NCBI GenBank assembly: GCA_030608765.1 | Contig: JAUWDN010000102.1 | Coordinates: forward strand, 1-5,617 | Direction: 5' to 3' | Source of the DNA: Promethearchaeota archaeon | Lineage (GTDB): Archaea; Asgardarchaeota; Lokiarchaeia; Sigynarchaeales; SOKP01 | DNA length: 5,617 nt | In this document: positions 1 through 5,617 of the stretch, piece by piece | How the letters are laid out: every line of letters begins with the position of its first letter | How positions within the stretch are numbered: the stretch's first letter is position 1 | Notes under the pieces: generated by a model | Told to the model about the DNA's origin: nothing | What the model saw: only the letters and a program-made list of their open reading frames with translations | The model's database searches: none | Made by a program: the position numbers and the translations under genes

Positions 1-105
1 TCTAAATTTTGAAGGTTAAATATTATAATTAAATGATATTGTTTATTTTCATTTTAGTATTAAGTTAATGTTACTATTTTGCAACATCGTTAGGGGCGAT
101 TCTAA
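1..105. other. AT-rich intergenic stretch, no gene seen
   Basis: All three plus-strand frames meet stops within the first few codons, and no convincing start or Shine-Dalgarno site is visible on either strand. It lies downstream of the minus-strand gene ending at 106. There is no strong T-tract here on that gene's strand, so its terminator is not identified. Confidence 0.6.
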
Positions 106-501
106 TCAAAGTTCAATTTTTCCAAGAGTTTTATTTAAATAGTTGTCACAAACTTTTTCTCCTTCAACGGTTAAAGTCCAACCGTTTGAATCTTTCTTAG
201 CTAGATTAAGTTCTTCGGTGCTAGTTAAGATATTATGTACCTCTTCTTCGGTTTTACGAATATTAAAATCAATTCGTAAGCTAAAAACAATTTCATCTAA
301 AGGAACTGGACCTCCAAGCTCGTCTTCCATTACACCTAAAGCTGCGATAATTTGCTGTTGTTCCCCTATGCTACCCTCCATTTTGTTTGATACCTCGTTA
401 AGTAACCAAGGAAACTTATCTAACATCATCTTAATTGCATTTTCATTACCGCTTTCAAAGATTCTATCAAATTCTTCCCGAATTTTTTTCTTGTTAACCA
501 T
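106..501 (-). CDS. Small putative winged-helix (wHTH) protein, 131 aa
   Basis: I do not recognise a named family. Residues 1-40 are charged and helical, with a Gly-Asn turn at 18-19 and a Phe-Pro-Trp-Leu-Leu patch near 30-34. Residues 47-121 read like a winged helix-turn-helix: a helix at about 48-60, a second at 67-75 (PLDEIVFSL), a likely recognition helix at 83-93 (TEEEVHNILTS), and a beta-hairpin wing at about 99-112 with an NGW turn. There is no signal peptide or membrane segment. The ATG start is supported by AAGGTG at 509-514 on the minus strand, 7 nt upstream; the stop is TGA. It is divergent from the UPF0182 gene, so a role as its regulator is possible but only inferred. The acidic composition means a protein-binding winged helix is equally possible. 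That the gene is real is fairly sure; the function is weakly supported. Confidence 0.7.
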   Translation of the reverse strand: MVNKKKIREEFDRIFESGNENAIKMMLDKFPWLLNEVSNKMEGSIGEQQQIIAALGVMEDELGGPVPLDEIVFSLRIDFNIRKTEEEVHNILTSTEELNLAKKDSNGWTLTVEGEKVCDNYLNKTLGKIEL

Positions 502-508
502 TAGCGAG

Positions 509-514
509 CACCTT
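509..514 (-). promoter_or_regulatory. Shine-Dalgarno site of the 131-aa wHTH gene
   Basis: Read on the minus strand this is AAGGTG, matching the AGGTG part of the archaeal anti-SD complement, with 7 nt to the ATG at 501. It fixes the start of the small gene. Confidence 0.65.
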
Positions 515-551
515 TATTTCTAAAAAGAAAATCCTATATATTAGTGATTAT

Positions 552-561
552 CTTTTATATT
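552..561. promoter_or_regulatory. TATA-like element in the divergent spacer
   Basis: On the minus strand 552-560 reads ATATAAAAG, about 40 nt upstream of the small gene's Shine-Dalgarno site. That is a sensible place for an archaeal TATA box, with transcription starting about 25 nt downstream. On the plus strand 554-561 reads TTTATATT, close to the archaeal consensus, but it is 70 bp from the UPF0182 start. The whole spacer is AT-rich, so chance matches are likely. Confidence 0.35.
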
Positions 562-576
562 AGATATATTATCTAA
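560..576. repeat. 17-bp palindrome in the divergent promoter (possible operator)
   Basis: TTAGAT at 560-565 and its reverse complement ATCTAA at 571-576 flank a 5-bp AT spacer. It lies beside the TATA-like element between a putative winged-helix gene and the UPF0182 gene, where an operator for a dimeric regulator would be expected. The arms are short and AT-rich, so the role is inferred. Confidence 0.35.
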
Positions 577-632
577 AAAAAAATTTATCTTTTTAATCTT
601 AAGTAAAAAAAGAAAACTGATGATTATATTAT

Positions 633-3600
633 ATGGCAAAAAAATCTTGTGAAAAACATAAAAAGTTTAACTACTATTGTGAAGATTGTCGAAAATTAAA
701 CCTAGTTGATGAGGAAGGTCGATTTAGATATAGCCTTTTAAAAAAAGCAGGTCGGAGAAAAAAACTTATCTTATTACCAGTTATAATTGTTGTCATCATC
801 ATTGTATTAGTGGTTTTTTGGTGGTGGCCGGCGTGGTTCGGTAATATAAATCTCCAATCTCAATTGTACACTAATAAAGCTGGTGGGTTAGATTATAAAG
901 ATTTTTACTTCTTAAATCTTTGGTCCACTAATTTCTTATTTAACAAAACTGCTTTAATAGGGGCCTTTATTGGAAGTATAATAATGAGTATTTTTCCGGA
1001 GAGGAATTTATTAACGATTATTGGGACAAAATTAAGATTTGGAAAACCATCACATCTAAAAGCACTAATCTTTTGGTGGACAATTGGGTTTGTGTTGTTT
1101 TACTTCTTAGGTTTAACTCTTGATGCTAATAATAACGGTTTTTCTTGGGCAATATATTTAATTGAAAATGGACAAGTTGAATTATCCCCTACTATAATTT
1201 TTGATGCATTTGATGTAATCTTCAACTCGAGCAACACAGATTTTGTAACTATTTTTCTTTATTCAAATCTAATCTTACCAATAGTGCTATTTGTTTTCGG
1301 CATTGTAATTCTACGGTTAGTTTTTAATATCGTTAAGTACATTTATTTGCGTAGAAACGACTATTTAGTAATCGGAAATGTCCTAGTTATAGTAGGTCTG
1401 ATTTGCGCTTTAACTTTCTGCTTTATGCCTACACTTTCTTTAGATGGAATAAACACTATTCAAATTTTGGCACTAATTTTCGGTTTTTTCTCATTTACAT
1501 CTTTAGGAATCGCTATTTATATTTTTGGGAAAGCTCAATACAAAAAAGATTCTAAAAATTACATATTTTCGAGACAAAAACAGAAAAAAATTATTTATGT
1601 TATCGTAATCAGCATTGTTTTTACAATAACACCACTACTAGTGAGTATTGGGCCTTTAATAAATATAAACAACACCGAAGTCTGGACAGAACAACAATGG
1701 GAAAAAAAATACGAAAGGGAAATTGAATGGACGCGAGTGTGTGCTGGATTAGATATGTTTGAAGAACGACCAATTGAAAATTTCACAGCATCGGCTACTT
1801 CCGAGGGAGATCTTGTTTGGAATTATAGTGTCAGAGTATATGATCAAAATATCGCTGTCAGATTATTAGCCGCCGAAATTGGTTCTCTATATGAGGGTTT
1901 AGCAGACTCTGATATAATATATTTTAATAATACGGAGTATTGGGTGGCACCTAAAACGATAAAATTTTCAGAAGTTGAGACTGGTTCTGTTTCAACTAAT
2001 ACTGAATTATACGATCATGTTGAAGGCTTTTTTGCAATGGACATTTTCAATGGAACTCTAATACCTAATGTTTCTGACATTTTCAATATTTCAGTTGACG
2101 CAATATTCTTTGGAGAAAGTGAAAGTCAGAGATATGTTGAACAAACAGAAAATTATGAGGGATCGACAATAGGGGCATATGATTCAGATATTTTATTAAA
2201 TACTGGATGGGAAAAAGGTATAGAAAATCTTAATTATACCTATGCAGGGGAACCGGATGGAGTATTAACTGGTCTGGAAGGATTTTGGAAAACGGTAAAT
2301 ATAGGTTTATTGTCCTACGCTTCCCAAGATACACACGAATATGTTATCAATAGAAATGTAAAAAAAAGAATTAACCAAATACTCCTTCCAAATTTAAAAG
2401 TTGATTACGATCCATATTTGGTGTTTGATAGTTATCATGGTAAGATGTACTACGCTGTATCGATCTATACTCACATTAATATTGGTTCATATTCTCAATA
2501 TCCTGTATTAAGATTTTTAGGGGTTAGCTTAATAGATGTGTTGGATGGTGATATGGTCTTTTATCAAAACCCTAATCTAGATACAGTTAATGATCCGACA
2601 TATCCGCTCTGGAAAATTTATCTAACAAAATATAACTGGCAACCAACTCCGAATTGGTTATTAAAACAATTGCGCTATCCAGAAGAATTATTTGAGTTAC
2701 AGTTAGAAGCAAATTATATATATCATGTTCAAAATCCGTCAACATGGAGAAGAGGTGATGATTTCCACGAACGACCTGAAAACGGAGATTTGTTCTATAT
2801 TGAATCCGATTTAGGCGATGGAATCGAATTTGTAGGCATAGATCTAGTAGAATATAAAGGTCGAACTGCAACATTACTTGCTGGAATGTATGTAGTTAGA
2901 CACAGGGATCATTTTGGTGAAGCTATATTCTATCATACAAGAACCTCCAGTGAAAATTTAATTGGTCCTAAAACTGCAAGAGACACTTACATATCTGAAG
3001 CAACTCAAAAAATTACATTAATCGCTAATGCTGTACATGGAAATACTTTATTATATCCACTTGGAGGATCAATATATTATTTTATACCTACTTATAGTAC
3101 GTCAGGTGATATACAAAATTTAGCTTATTCTGGTTTTGTAAACGCATTTACTAGAGAAGTACATCACGAAGATGAAGTTTGGGATGCGGCTGATTTATTC
3201 TTAGTACGTCCAGGCGAGGTCCCTGAGCCCGAACCAAATATTACATTATCATATAATTTTGAGATGGAAGAATTAATAACTTACCCCAGTGAAGCAAACT
3301 TCATAATTACTCTTCAGAATTTTGATACTAATTTTTCCGCTGACCCTTTGCAGGTTAAAGTCAACCTTTCGATTTACACCGATACGAACAATAATGTTAG
3401 TTACTACCTGATTCTACCACCATACTTGTATCCAATTGAAAACTCTACTTATGTAGATGGTACTGATACAGTTGTAGACTTCACTGTAATCGACACTAAT
3501 CTATATTTTGGTGAAGGATTAGTTTTAAATGGTTTCGTAAATATTACAACAGAAGTACATGACAAAGTCCTTCATTGCATATGGACCTTAATTGTAGATG

Positions 3601-3647
3601 GTGAGATTTACTACACTTCTCCGGAACACTTGATAACAGTACTTTAA
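633..3647 (+). CDS. UPF0182-family seven-span membrane protein with N-terminal zinc motif and C-terminal beta domain, 1004 aa
   Basis: This is a large integral membrane protein of the UPF0182 family, whose function is unknown. Cytosolic residues 1-44 carry C6-x2-H9-x6-C16-x2-C19, a probable zinc site. Predicted spans are at about 45-69, 105-122, 143-163, 203-232, 244-264, 275-299 and 319-341. Basic residues sit in the cytosolic loops (123-142, 233-243, 300-319), which places the C-terminal 660 residues outside. Family landmarks are KYEREIEWTRVCAGLD (359-374), LRYPEELFELQ (680-690) followed by YHVQNPS (697-703), and LLYPLGGSIYYFIPTY (806-821). About a dozen N-x-S/T sequons lie outside, for example N383, N397, N473, N485, N911 and N970. 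A Pro-Glu linker (864-868) leads to a beta-rich domain (869-1004) beyond the usual family end. The start is the first ATG; no clear Shine-Dalgarno site precedes it, so the leader may be short or absent. Family assignment is confident; substrate and role are unknown. Confidence 0.88.
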   Translation: MAKKSCEKHKKFNYYCEDCRKLNLVDEEGRFRYSLLKKAGRRKKLILLPVIIVVIIIVLVVFWWWPAWFGNINLQSQLYTNKAGGLDYKDFYFLNLWSTNFLFNKTALIGAFIGSIIMSIFPERNLLTIIGTKLRFGKPSHLKALIFWWTIGFVLFYFLGLTLDANNNGFSWAIYLIENGQVELSPTIIFDAFDVIFNSSNTDFVTIFLYSNLILPIVLFVFGIVILRLVFNIVKYIYLRRNDYLVIGNVLVIVGLICALTFCFMPTLSLDGINTIQILALIFGFFSFTSLGIAIYIFGKAQYKKDSKNYIFSRQKQKKIIYVIVISIVFTITPLLVSIGPLININNTEVWTEQQWEKKYEREIEWTRVCAGLDMFEERPIENFTASATSEGDLVWNYSVRVYDQNIAVRLLAAEIGSLYEGLADSDIIYFNNTEYWVAPKTIKFSEVETGSVSTNTELYDHVEGFFAMDIFNGTLIPNVSDIFNISVDAIFFGESESQRYVEQTENYEGSTIGAYDSDILLNTGWEKGIENLNYTYAGEPDGVLTGLEGFWKTVNIGLLSYASQDTHEYVINRNVKKRINQILLPNLKVDYDPYLVFDSYHGKMYYAVSIYTHINIGSYSQYPVLRFLGVSLIDVLDGDMVFYQNPNLDTVNDPTYPLWKIYLTKYNWQPTPNWLLKQLRYPEELFELQLEANYIYHVQNPSTWRRGDDFHERPENGDLFYIESDLGDGIEFVGIDLVEYKGRTATLLAGMYVVRHRDHFGEAIFYHTRTSSENLIGPKTARDTYISEATQKITLIANAVHGNTLLYPLGGSIYYFIPTYSTSGDIQNLAYSGFVNAFTREVHHEDEVWDAADLFLVRPGEVPEPEPNITLSYNFEMEELITYPSEANFIITLQNFDTNFSADPLQVKVNLSIYTDTNNNVSYYLILPPYLYPIENSTYVDGTDTVVDFTVIDTNLYFGEGLVLNGFVNITTEVHDKVLHCIWTLIVDGEIYYTSPEHLITVL
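648..689 (+). other. CxxH-x6-CxxC zinc-type motif (half B-box-like)
   Basis: Codons 6-19 of the UPF0182 protein encode C6, H9, C16 and C19, with aromatic residues (F12, Y14, Y15) before the second pair. The spacing resembles the first half of a B-box zinc finger, but no further Cys or His follows before the first membrane span. At most one metal site is therefore expected, on the cytosolic side. Metal binding is inferred from spacing alone. Confidence 0.55.
3237..3644 (+). other. C-terminal beta-rich extracellular extension of the UPF0182 protein
   Basis: Residues 869-1004, after the Pro-Glu linker, show alternating hydrophobic strands (FIITLQNF, VKVNLSIY, YYLILPPYLY, IWTLIVDG) and several sequons. 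This suggests an Ig-like or CARDB-like beta sandwich. I do not recognise a specific family. UPF0182 proteins usually end shortly after the segment equivalent to residue 858, so this is an added domain. Confidence 0.5.
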
Positions 3648-3664
3648 TAATTAATTTTTTTTTT
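3645..3664 (+). terminator. Tandem stop and T10 terminator
   Basis: The UPF0182 gene ends TAATAA (3645-3650) and is followed by ten consecutive T at 3655-3664 on the coding strand. A U-tract without a required hairpin is the usual archaeal intrinsic terminator. Confidence 0.7.
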
Positions 3665-3844
3665 AATATTTATTTTAAATTTAAGAAATATCGAATTTAG
3701 TTCTTATTAGTGATTTATTTAGAACAAGGGAGAACTAATTCAAATGTCGTATATATTGTTAGAATTATTAGATAAATTAAAGCCAGCTTTATGAAGGTGA
3801 AATTAAAAATTTCGAAACAGAATCAGCTTAAGAAAAGCTTTAAT
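3665..3844. other. AT-rich convergent spacer
   Basis: This separates the convergent UPF0182 and psmA genes. It contains a possible 16-codon ORF (3744-3794). A short inverted repeat, AGCTT/AAGCT, falls at roughly 3825-3838, just past the psmA stop, and on the minus strand is followed by short T-runs. These could terminate psmA weakly. No RNA gene is recognisable. Confidence 0.45.
3744..3794 (+). CDS. Possible 16-aa micro-ORF with Shine-Dalgarno-like site
   Basis: ATG at 3744 follows GGGAGA (3728-3733) by 10 nt and encodes MSYILLELLDKLKPAL, a short amphipathic helix. Its TGA overlaps a second ATG (3791-3793, ATGA overlap) that opens a 26-codon frame rich in Lys and Phe running into the antisense of psmA. 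No family is recognised. ORFs this short arise by chance in AT-rich DNA, so this is tentative; the only support is the purine-rich site and its spacing. Confidence 0.2.
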   Translation: MSYILLELLDKLKPAL

Positions 3845-4579
3845 TTAAGTTTTAGGTTCTTCCTTTATTAGGTTCAGGAATTTCTCTACTTCTTCCTTCC
3901 CGCACATGTGAAATCTCTTATCTTCTGCTTTTATATAAGCGAATCTCGTATTTTCTTTCGCTAGTTCTTCATTTACCGATTCCTTGAGAGTGTTTAAAGT
4001 TAATTTTACGGTCTCGTCGAATGTCATACTTTCTTTGTAATTTTCTTTCAGGTAGTCTCTCGCCGTTGCTTCTCCACTCCCTAGAGCATATGCTTTAAAC
4101 GCCCGATAAATTCCGCTTGGAGATGTCGTGTAAATTTGAGTTCCTGCAGGATCAATAGCAATAAAGAATAGAGCACACCCGAATGGTCTTATACCTCCGA
4201 ACTGGGTATACTGCTGTTTTATATCAGCCAGACTTTTTACCAACATGTTTAATCTGACGGGTTCATCGTAAGTTAAACGAAAGGATTGTGCTTGAACGCG
4301 AGCATAATTAATTAAAGTTCTTGAATCGGCGTGTAATCCCGATATGGCCACTCCAATATGCTCATCAACTTGGAATAATTTATCAATTGAGTCAGCATCA
4401 ATTAAATTCGAAGGAATTTTAATTTGAGCTGCTAAACATACGCAATCTTTTGATTTTACTGCTACTGCTAAAGTACCTCGCCTTACAGCTTCTAATGCGT
4501 ATTCTACTTGAAATAAACGACCTTCGGGACTAAAAACAGTTAGTGCCCTGTCGTACTTAACCTGTCCGCCACCAAACAT
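3845..4579 (-). CDS. psmA: 20S proteasome subunit alpha, 244 aa
   Basis: This forms the outer heptameric rings of the archaeal 20S core particle, which gate substrate entry and dock ATPase activators such as PAN or Cdc48. The N terminus carries the alpha-type signature: Y9-D10-R11 of the gate, then the SPEGRLFQVEYALEAV stretch (17-32). K67 in SIDKLF corresponds to the pocket lysine (K66 of Thermoplasma) that binds activator HbYX tails. The QQYTQFGGIRPFG block (122-134) and SPSGIYRAFKAYALGSG (153-169) are further landmarks. The length is normal and the protein looks complete, with a charged C-terminal tail (EVEKFLNLIKEEPKT). The N-terminal M-F-G-G-G is plausible for the gate. There is no Shine-Dalgarno site before the ATG, so the mRNA may be leaderless or short-leadered. 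It lies 80 bp downstream of the GTPase gene on the same strand; co-transcription is possible, but the AT-rich gap could hold its own promoter. Confidence 0.97.
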   Translation of the reverse strand: MFGGGQVKYDRALTVFSPEGRLFQVEYALEAVRRGTLAVAVKSKDCVCLAAQIKIPSNLIDADSIDKLFQVDEHIGVAISGLHADSRTLINYARVQAQSFRLTYDEPVRLNMLVKSLADIKQQYTQFGGIRPFGCALFFIAIDPAGTQIYTTSPSGIYRAFKAYALGSGEATARDYLKENYKESMTFDETVKLTLNTLKESVNEELAKENTRFAYIKAEDKRFHMCGKEEVEKFLNLIKEEPKT

Positions 4580-4659
4580 AATTACAACTTGAAATTATTT
4601 GATATTTGTAATTTTAAAATTAAATAACAAATTTGAATTTAATGTTTATATGTTAAAAA
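4580..4659 (-). promoter_or_regulatory. Probable psmA promoter region
   Basis: The 80-bp gap is almost entirely A/T. On the minus strand it shows TATA-like words ATATAAAC (about 4644-4651) and TTTAAAAT (about 4613-4620, some 34 nt before the ATG), the latter in range for a leaderless start. The plus-strand word ATTTGAATTTAA at 4631-4642 recurs upstream of the GTPase gene. No Shine-Dalgarno site is present. Confidence 0.4.
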
Positions 4660-5271
4660 TTAAATTTTGCCAGAATTCTTAAGGATCTCTAATGTTAACA
4701 CCTTAAAAACACTCTCTACTGAATCGCCTTCTTTAGCACTAGTTTCAACATATTTCATAACATGCATCTCTCCTTTTAGGGCCTCTCCCTCTTGTTCTGC
4801 TACTTCTCTATGACCTTGACGAGCGATATCGAGTTTATTTCCAACTAAAATGCTAGGTTTTTGTCCAATTACTTTTTCAACTTCGTCTCGCCACTCAAGC
4901 AAATCGGCAAAGGAGGAACGTCGAGAAAGGTCAAACACATAAATGATACCCGTTGCTCCACGATAAAATGGTGGTCTAACAAAAGAAAAGTGCTTCTGTC
5001 CCGCGAGGTCCCATAATTGCAGTTTTACTTGTAATTCAGGGTGGTTAGGTAATTTAACTGTTTTTGTGCTGAAATTTGACCCTATTGTCATTAAATAGCT
5101 TTCTTTAAAAGAGTTTTCGCAATATCTGAGAACCATAGATGTCTTGCCTACACCTCCATTTCCTACAACGCAGATTTTATATATAAACGATTTCGCGTAA
5201 ATTTGCCTCTGGATATTTGGATTCGGGCGATATGGTTTCTGATAATTTGATTTCGGGTAATCTGACGACAT
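4660..5271 (-). CDS. Rab/Ras-like small GTPase, 203 aa
   Basis: This is a GTP-binding switch protein of the Ras superfamily, closest in motif style to Rab. G1 is GNGGVGKT (37-44). The switch I threonine is T62 in MTIGSNF. G3 is WDLAGQ (87-92), with Q92 at the catalytic glutamine position. G4 is NKLD (145-148), and G5 is ETSAK (176-180). The switch II follow-on RPPFYRGATG (99-108) resembles the Rab YYRGA block. Hydrolysis and nucleotide exchange are expected, but partners are unknown. Two oddities: a 30-residue polar, basic, Pro/Tyr-rich N-terminal extension, and a C terminus (LKNSGKI) with no cysteine, so no prenylation signal. Many such GTPases are encoded in Asgard genomes. No Met lies between M1 and M46, so the start is secure unless a GTG or TTG is used. 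There is no clear Shine-Dalgarno site. It lies upstream of psmA and divergent from the Sir2 gene. Confidence 0.95.
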   Translation of the reverse strand: MSSDYPKSNYQKPYRPNPNIQRQIYAKSFIYKICVVGNGGVGKTSMVLRYCENSFKESYLMTIGSNFSTKTVKLPNHPELQVKLQLWDLAGQKHFSFVRPPFYRGATGIIYVFDLSRRSSFADLLEWRDEVEKVIGQKPSILVGNKLDIARQGHREVAEQEGEALKGEMHVMKYVETSAKEGDSVESVFKVLTLEILKNSGKI

Positions 5272-5477
5272 AGTGCTTCAATTATTTGAATTTAAAAATC
5301 AAACTAAAATATAATTATATAATTACAACTAACTGAATTATAAAATTATTCATATTAAATATTATTTCTTTTACAATTAGTTATAATAATATATTATATT
5401 CAAATAATAAAAATAATCAATTAAATATTTTAGCTATTTTCATTGTGATTTTAAAATAAATTAGGAGAATTTACGAC
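5272..5477. promoter_or_regulatory. AT-rich divergent promoter region between GTPase and Sir2 genes
   Basis: This 206-bp spacer is very AT-rich. A minus-strand TATA-like stretch (TTATATAATTATA, about 5309-5323) lies some 40-50 nt before the GTPase ATG. On the plus strand, several TATA-like runs at about 5387-5400 and TTTTAAAATA near 5450 precede the Sir2 gene. An 11-bp inverted repeat, ATTATTTGAAT (5281-5291) and ATTCAAATAAT (5398-5408), spans the spacer. No RNA gene or ORF of note is seen. Confidence 0.5.
5463..5468 (+). promoter_or_regulatory. Shine-Dalgarno site of the Sir2 gene
   Basis: AGGAGA lies 9 nt before the ATG at 5478, matching the archaeal anti-SD complement and fixing the start. 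Confidence 0.75.
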
Positions 5478-5617
5478 ATGAACGAGTTGAATACTAAAAT
5501 TAAAAAATTTGCTCAACTAATCTTAGATGCTCAAAACATAGTAGCCTTAACTGGGGCAGGCATGGGGACTGAGAGCGGAATTGCTGATTTTAGAAGTCCG
5601 GGTACGGGTTTATGGGA
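5478..5617 (+). CDS. Sir2-family NAD-dependent protein deacylase, N-terminal fragment (cut by window end)
   Basis: Only 46 codons plus 2 nt are present; the gene continues past the window. After an N-terminal helix (1-20) comes IVALTGAGMGTESGIADFRS (21-40), then a Gly-x-Gly-Leu-Trp ending. This is the sirtuin NAD-binding signature GAGxSxESGIxDFR, here with Met-Gly-Thr in the variable part. Sirtuins remove acyl groups from lysine using NAD, giving nicotinamide and O-acyl-ADP-ribose. In archaea, targets include chromatin proteins and metabolic enzymes. The catalytic histidine and the zinc cysteines would lie downstream and cannot be checked. The start is well supported by AGGAGA at 5463-5468. 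The gene is divergent from the GTPase gene. Confidence 0.93.
   Translation, partial: MNELNTKIKKFAQLILDAQNIVALTGAGMGTESGIADFRSPGTGLW

Noticed and set aside
143..523. 126-codon plus-strand open frame rich in Ser, Ile and Leu
   Set aside because: It lies antisense to the 131-aa gene, which has a proper Shine-Dalgarno site and a natural amino acid composition. The Ser-run translation is typical of a shadow frame.
1595..1786. 63-codon minus-strand open frame
   Set aside because: It lies inside the UPF0182 coding region across the end of its last membrane span; there is no start signal and its composition is that of a shadow.
2587..2874. 95-codon minus-strand open frame
   Set aside because: It is antisense to the best-conserved part of the UPF0182 ectodomain (LRYPEELFELQ), so the plus strand is the coding one.
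633..3647. Oligosaccharyltransferase (AglB/STT3) or other large archaeal membrane glycosyltransferase
   Set aside because: The WWDYG motif and the 11-13 spans expected of STT3 are absent, whereas the UPF0182 motifs and seven spans are present.
5272..5477. Possible replication origin or ncRNA in the AT-rich spacer
   Set aside because: There are no origin recognition boxes, G-rich repeats or stable hairpin; the AT richness is shared by all spacers here.
1..5617. CRISPR array, transposon ends, tRNA or defence genes
   Set aside because: No regular direct repeats with spacers, transposase motifs, tRNA-like cloverleaf with a T-loop GTTCGA-type core, or nuclease/effector motifs were seen on either strand.

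Overview
The window looks like chromosomal DNA from a low-GC archaeon, most likely an Asgard archaeon (Lokiarchaeia- or Heimdallarchaeia-like). Four things support this: an archaeal-type 20S proteasome alpha subunit, a Rab/Ras-like small GTPase with all five G-motifs, a U-tract terminator typical of archaea, and start regions that mix AGGTG/AGGAG Shine-Dalgarno sites with starts lacking one. The lineage is inferred from gene content; no rRNA or marker phylogeny is available here.

Layout: positions 1-105 are AT-rich and without a gene. A small putative winged-helix protein (106-501, minus) is transcribed away from a very large membrane protein (633-3647, plus). The 131-bp AT-rich spacer between them holds TATA-like elements and a 17-bp palindrome. 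The large protein belongs, by conserved motifs, to the UPF0182 family (function unknown). It has seven predicted membrane spans and a large extracellular part. Two additions to the usual family plan stand out: a short Cys/His zinc-type motif at the N terminus, and a beta-rich domain of about 140 residues after a Pro-Glu linker at the C terminus. It ends in tandem stops and a T10 tract.

The right half has two minus-strand genes, a Rab-like GTPase (4660-5271) followed 80 bp downstream by the proteasome alpha subunit (3845-4579). A divergent Sir2-family deacylase gene starts at 5478 on the plus strand and is cut by the window end after 46 codons. The GTPase and proteasome genes lack a clear Shine-Dalgarno site and share a 12-bp AT-rich word upstream.

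How they work together: no single pathway links the genes. Proteasome alpha, small GTPase and Sir2 are housekeeping or regulatory genes of eukaryote-like flavour. The winged-helix/UPF0182 pair could be a regulator and its divergent target. Nothing here shows a defence system, CRISPR array, transposon or RNA gene. The most unusual item is the domain-extended UPF0182 protein.
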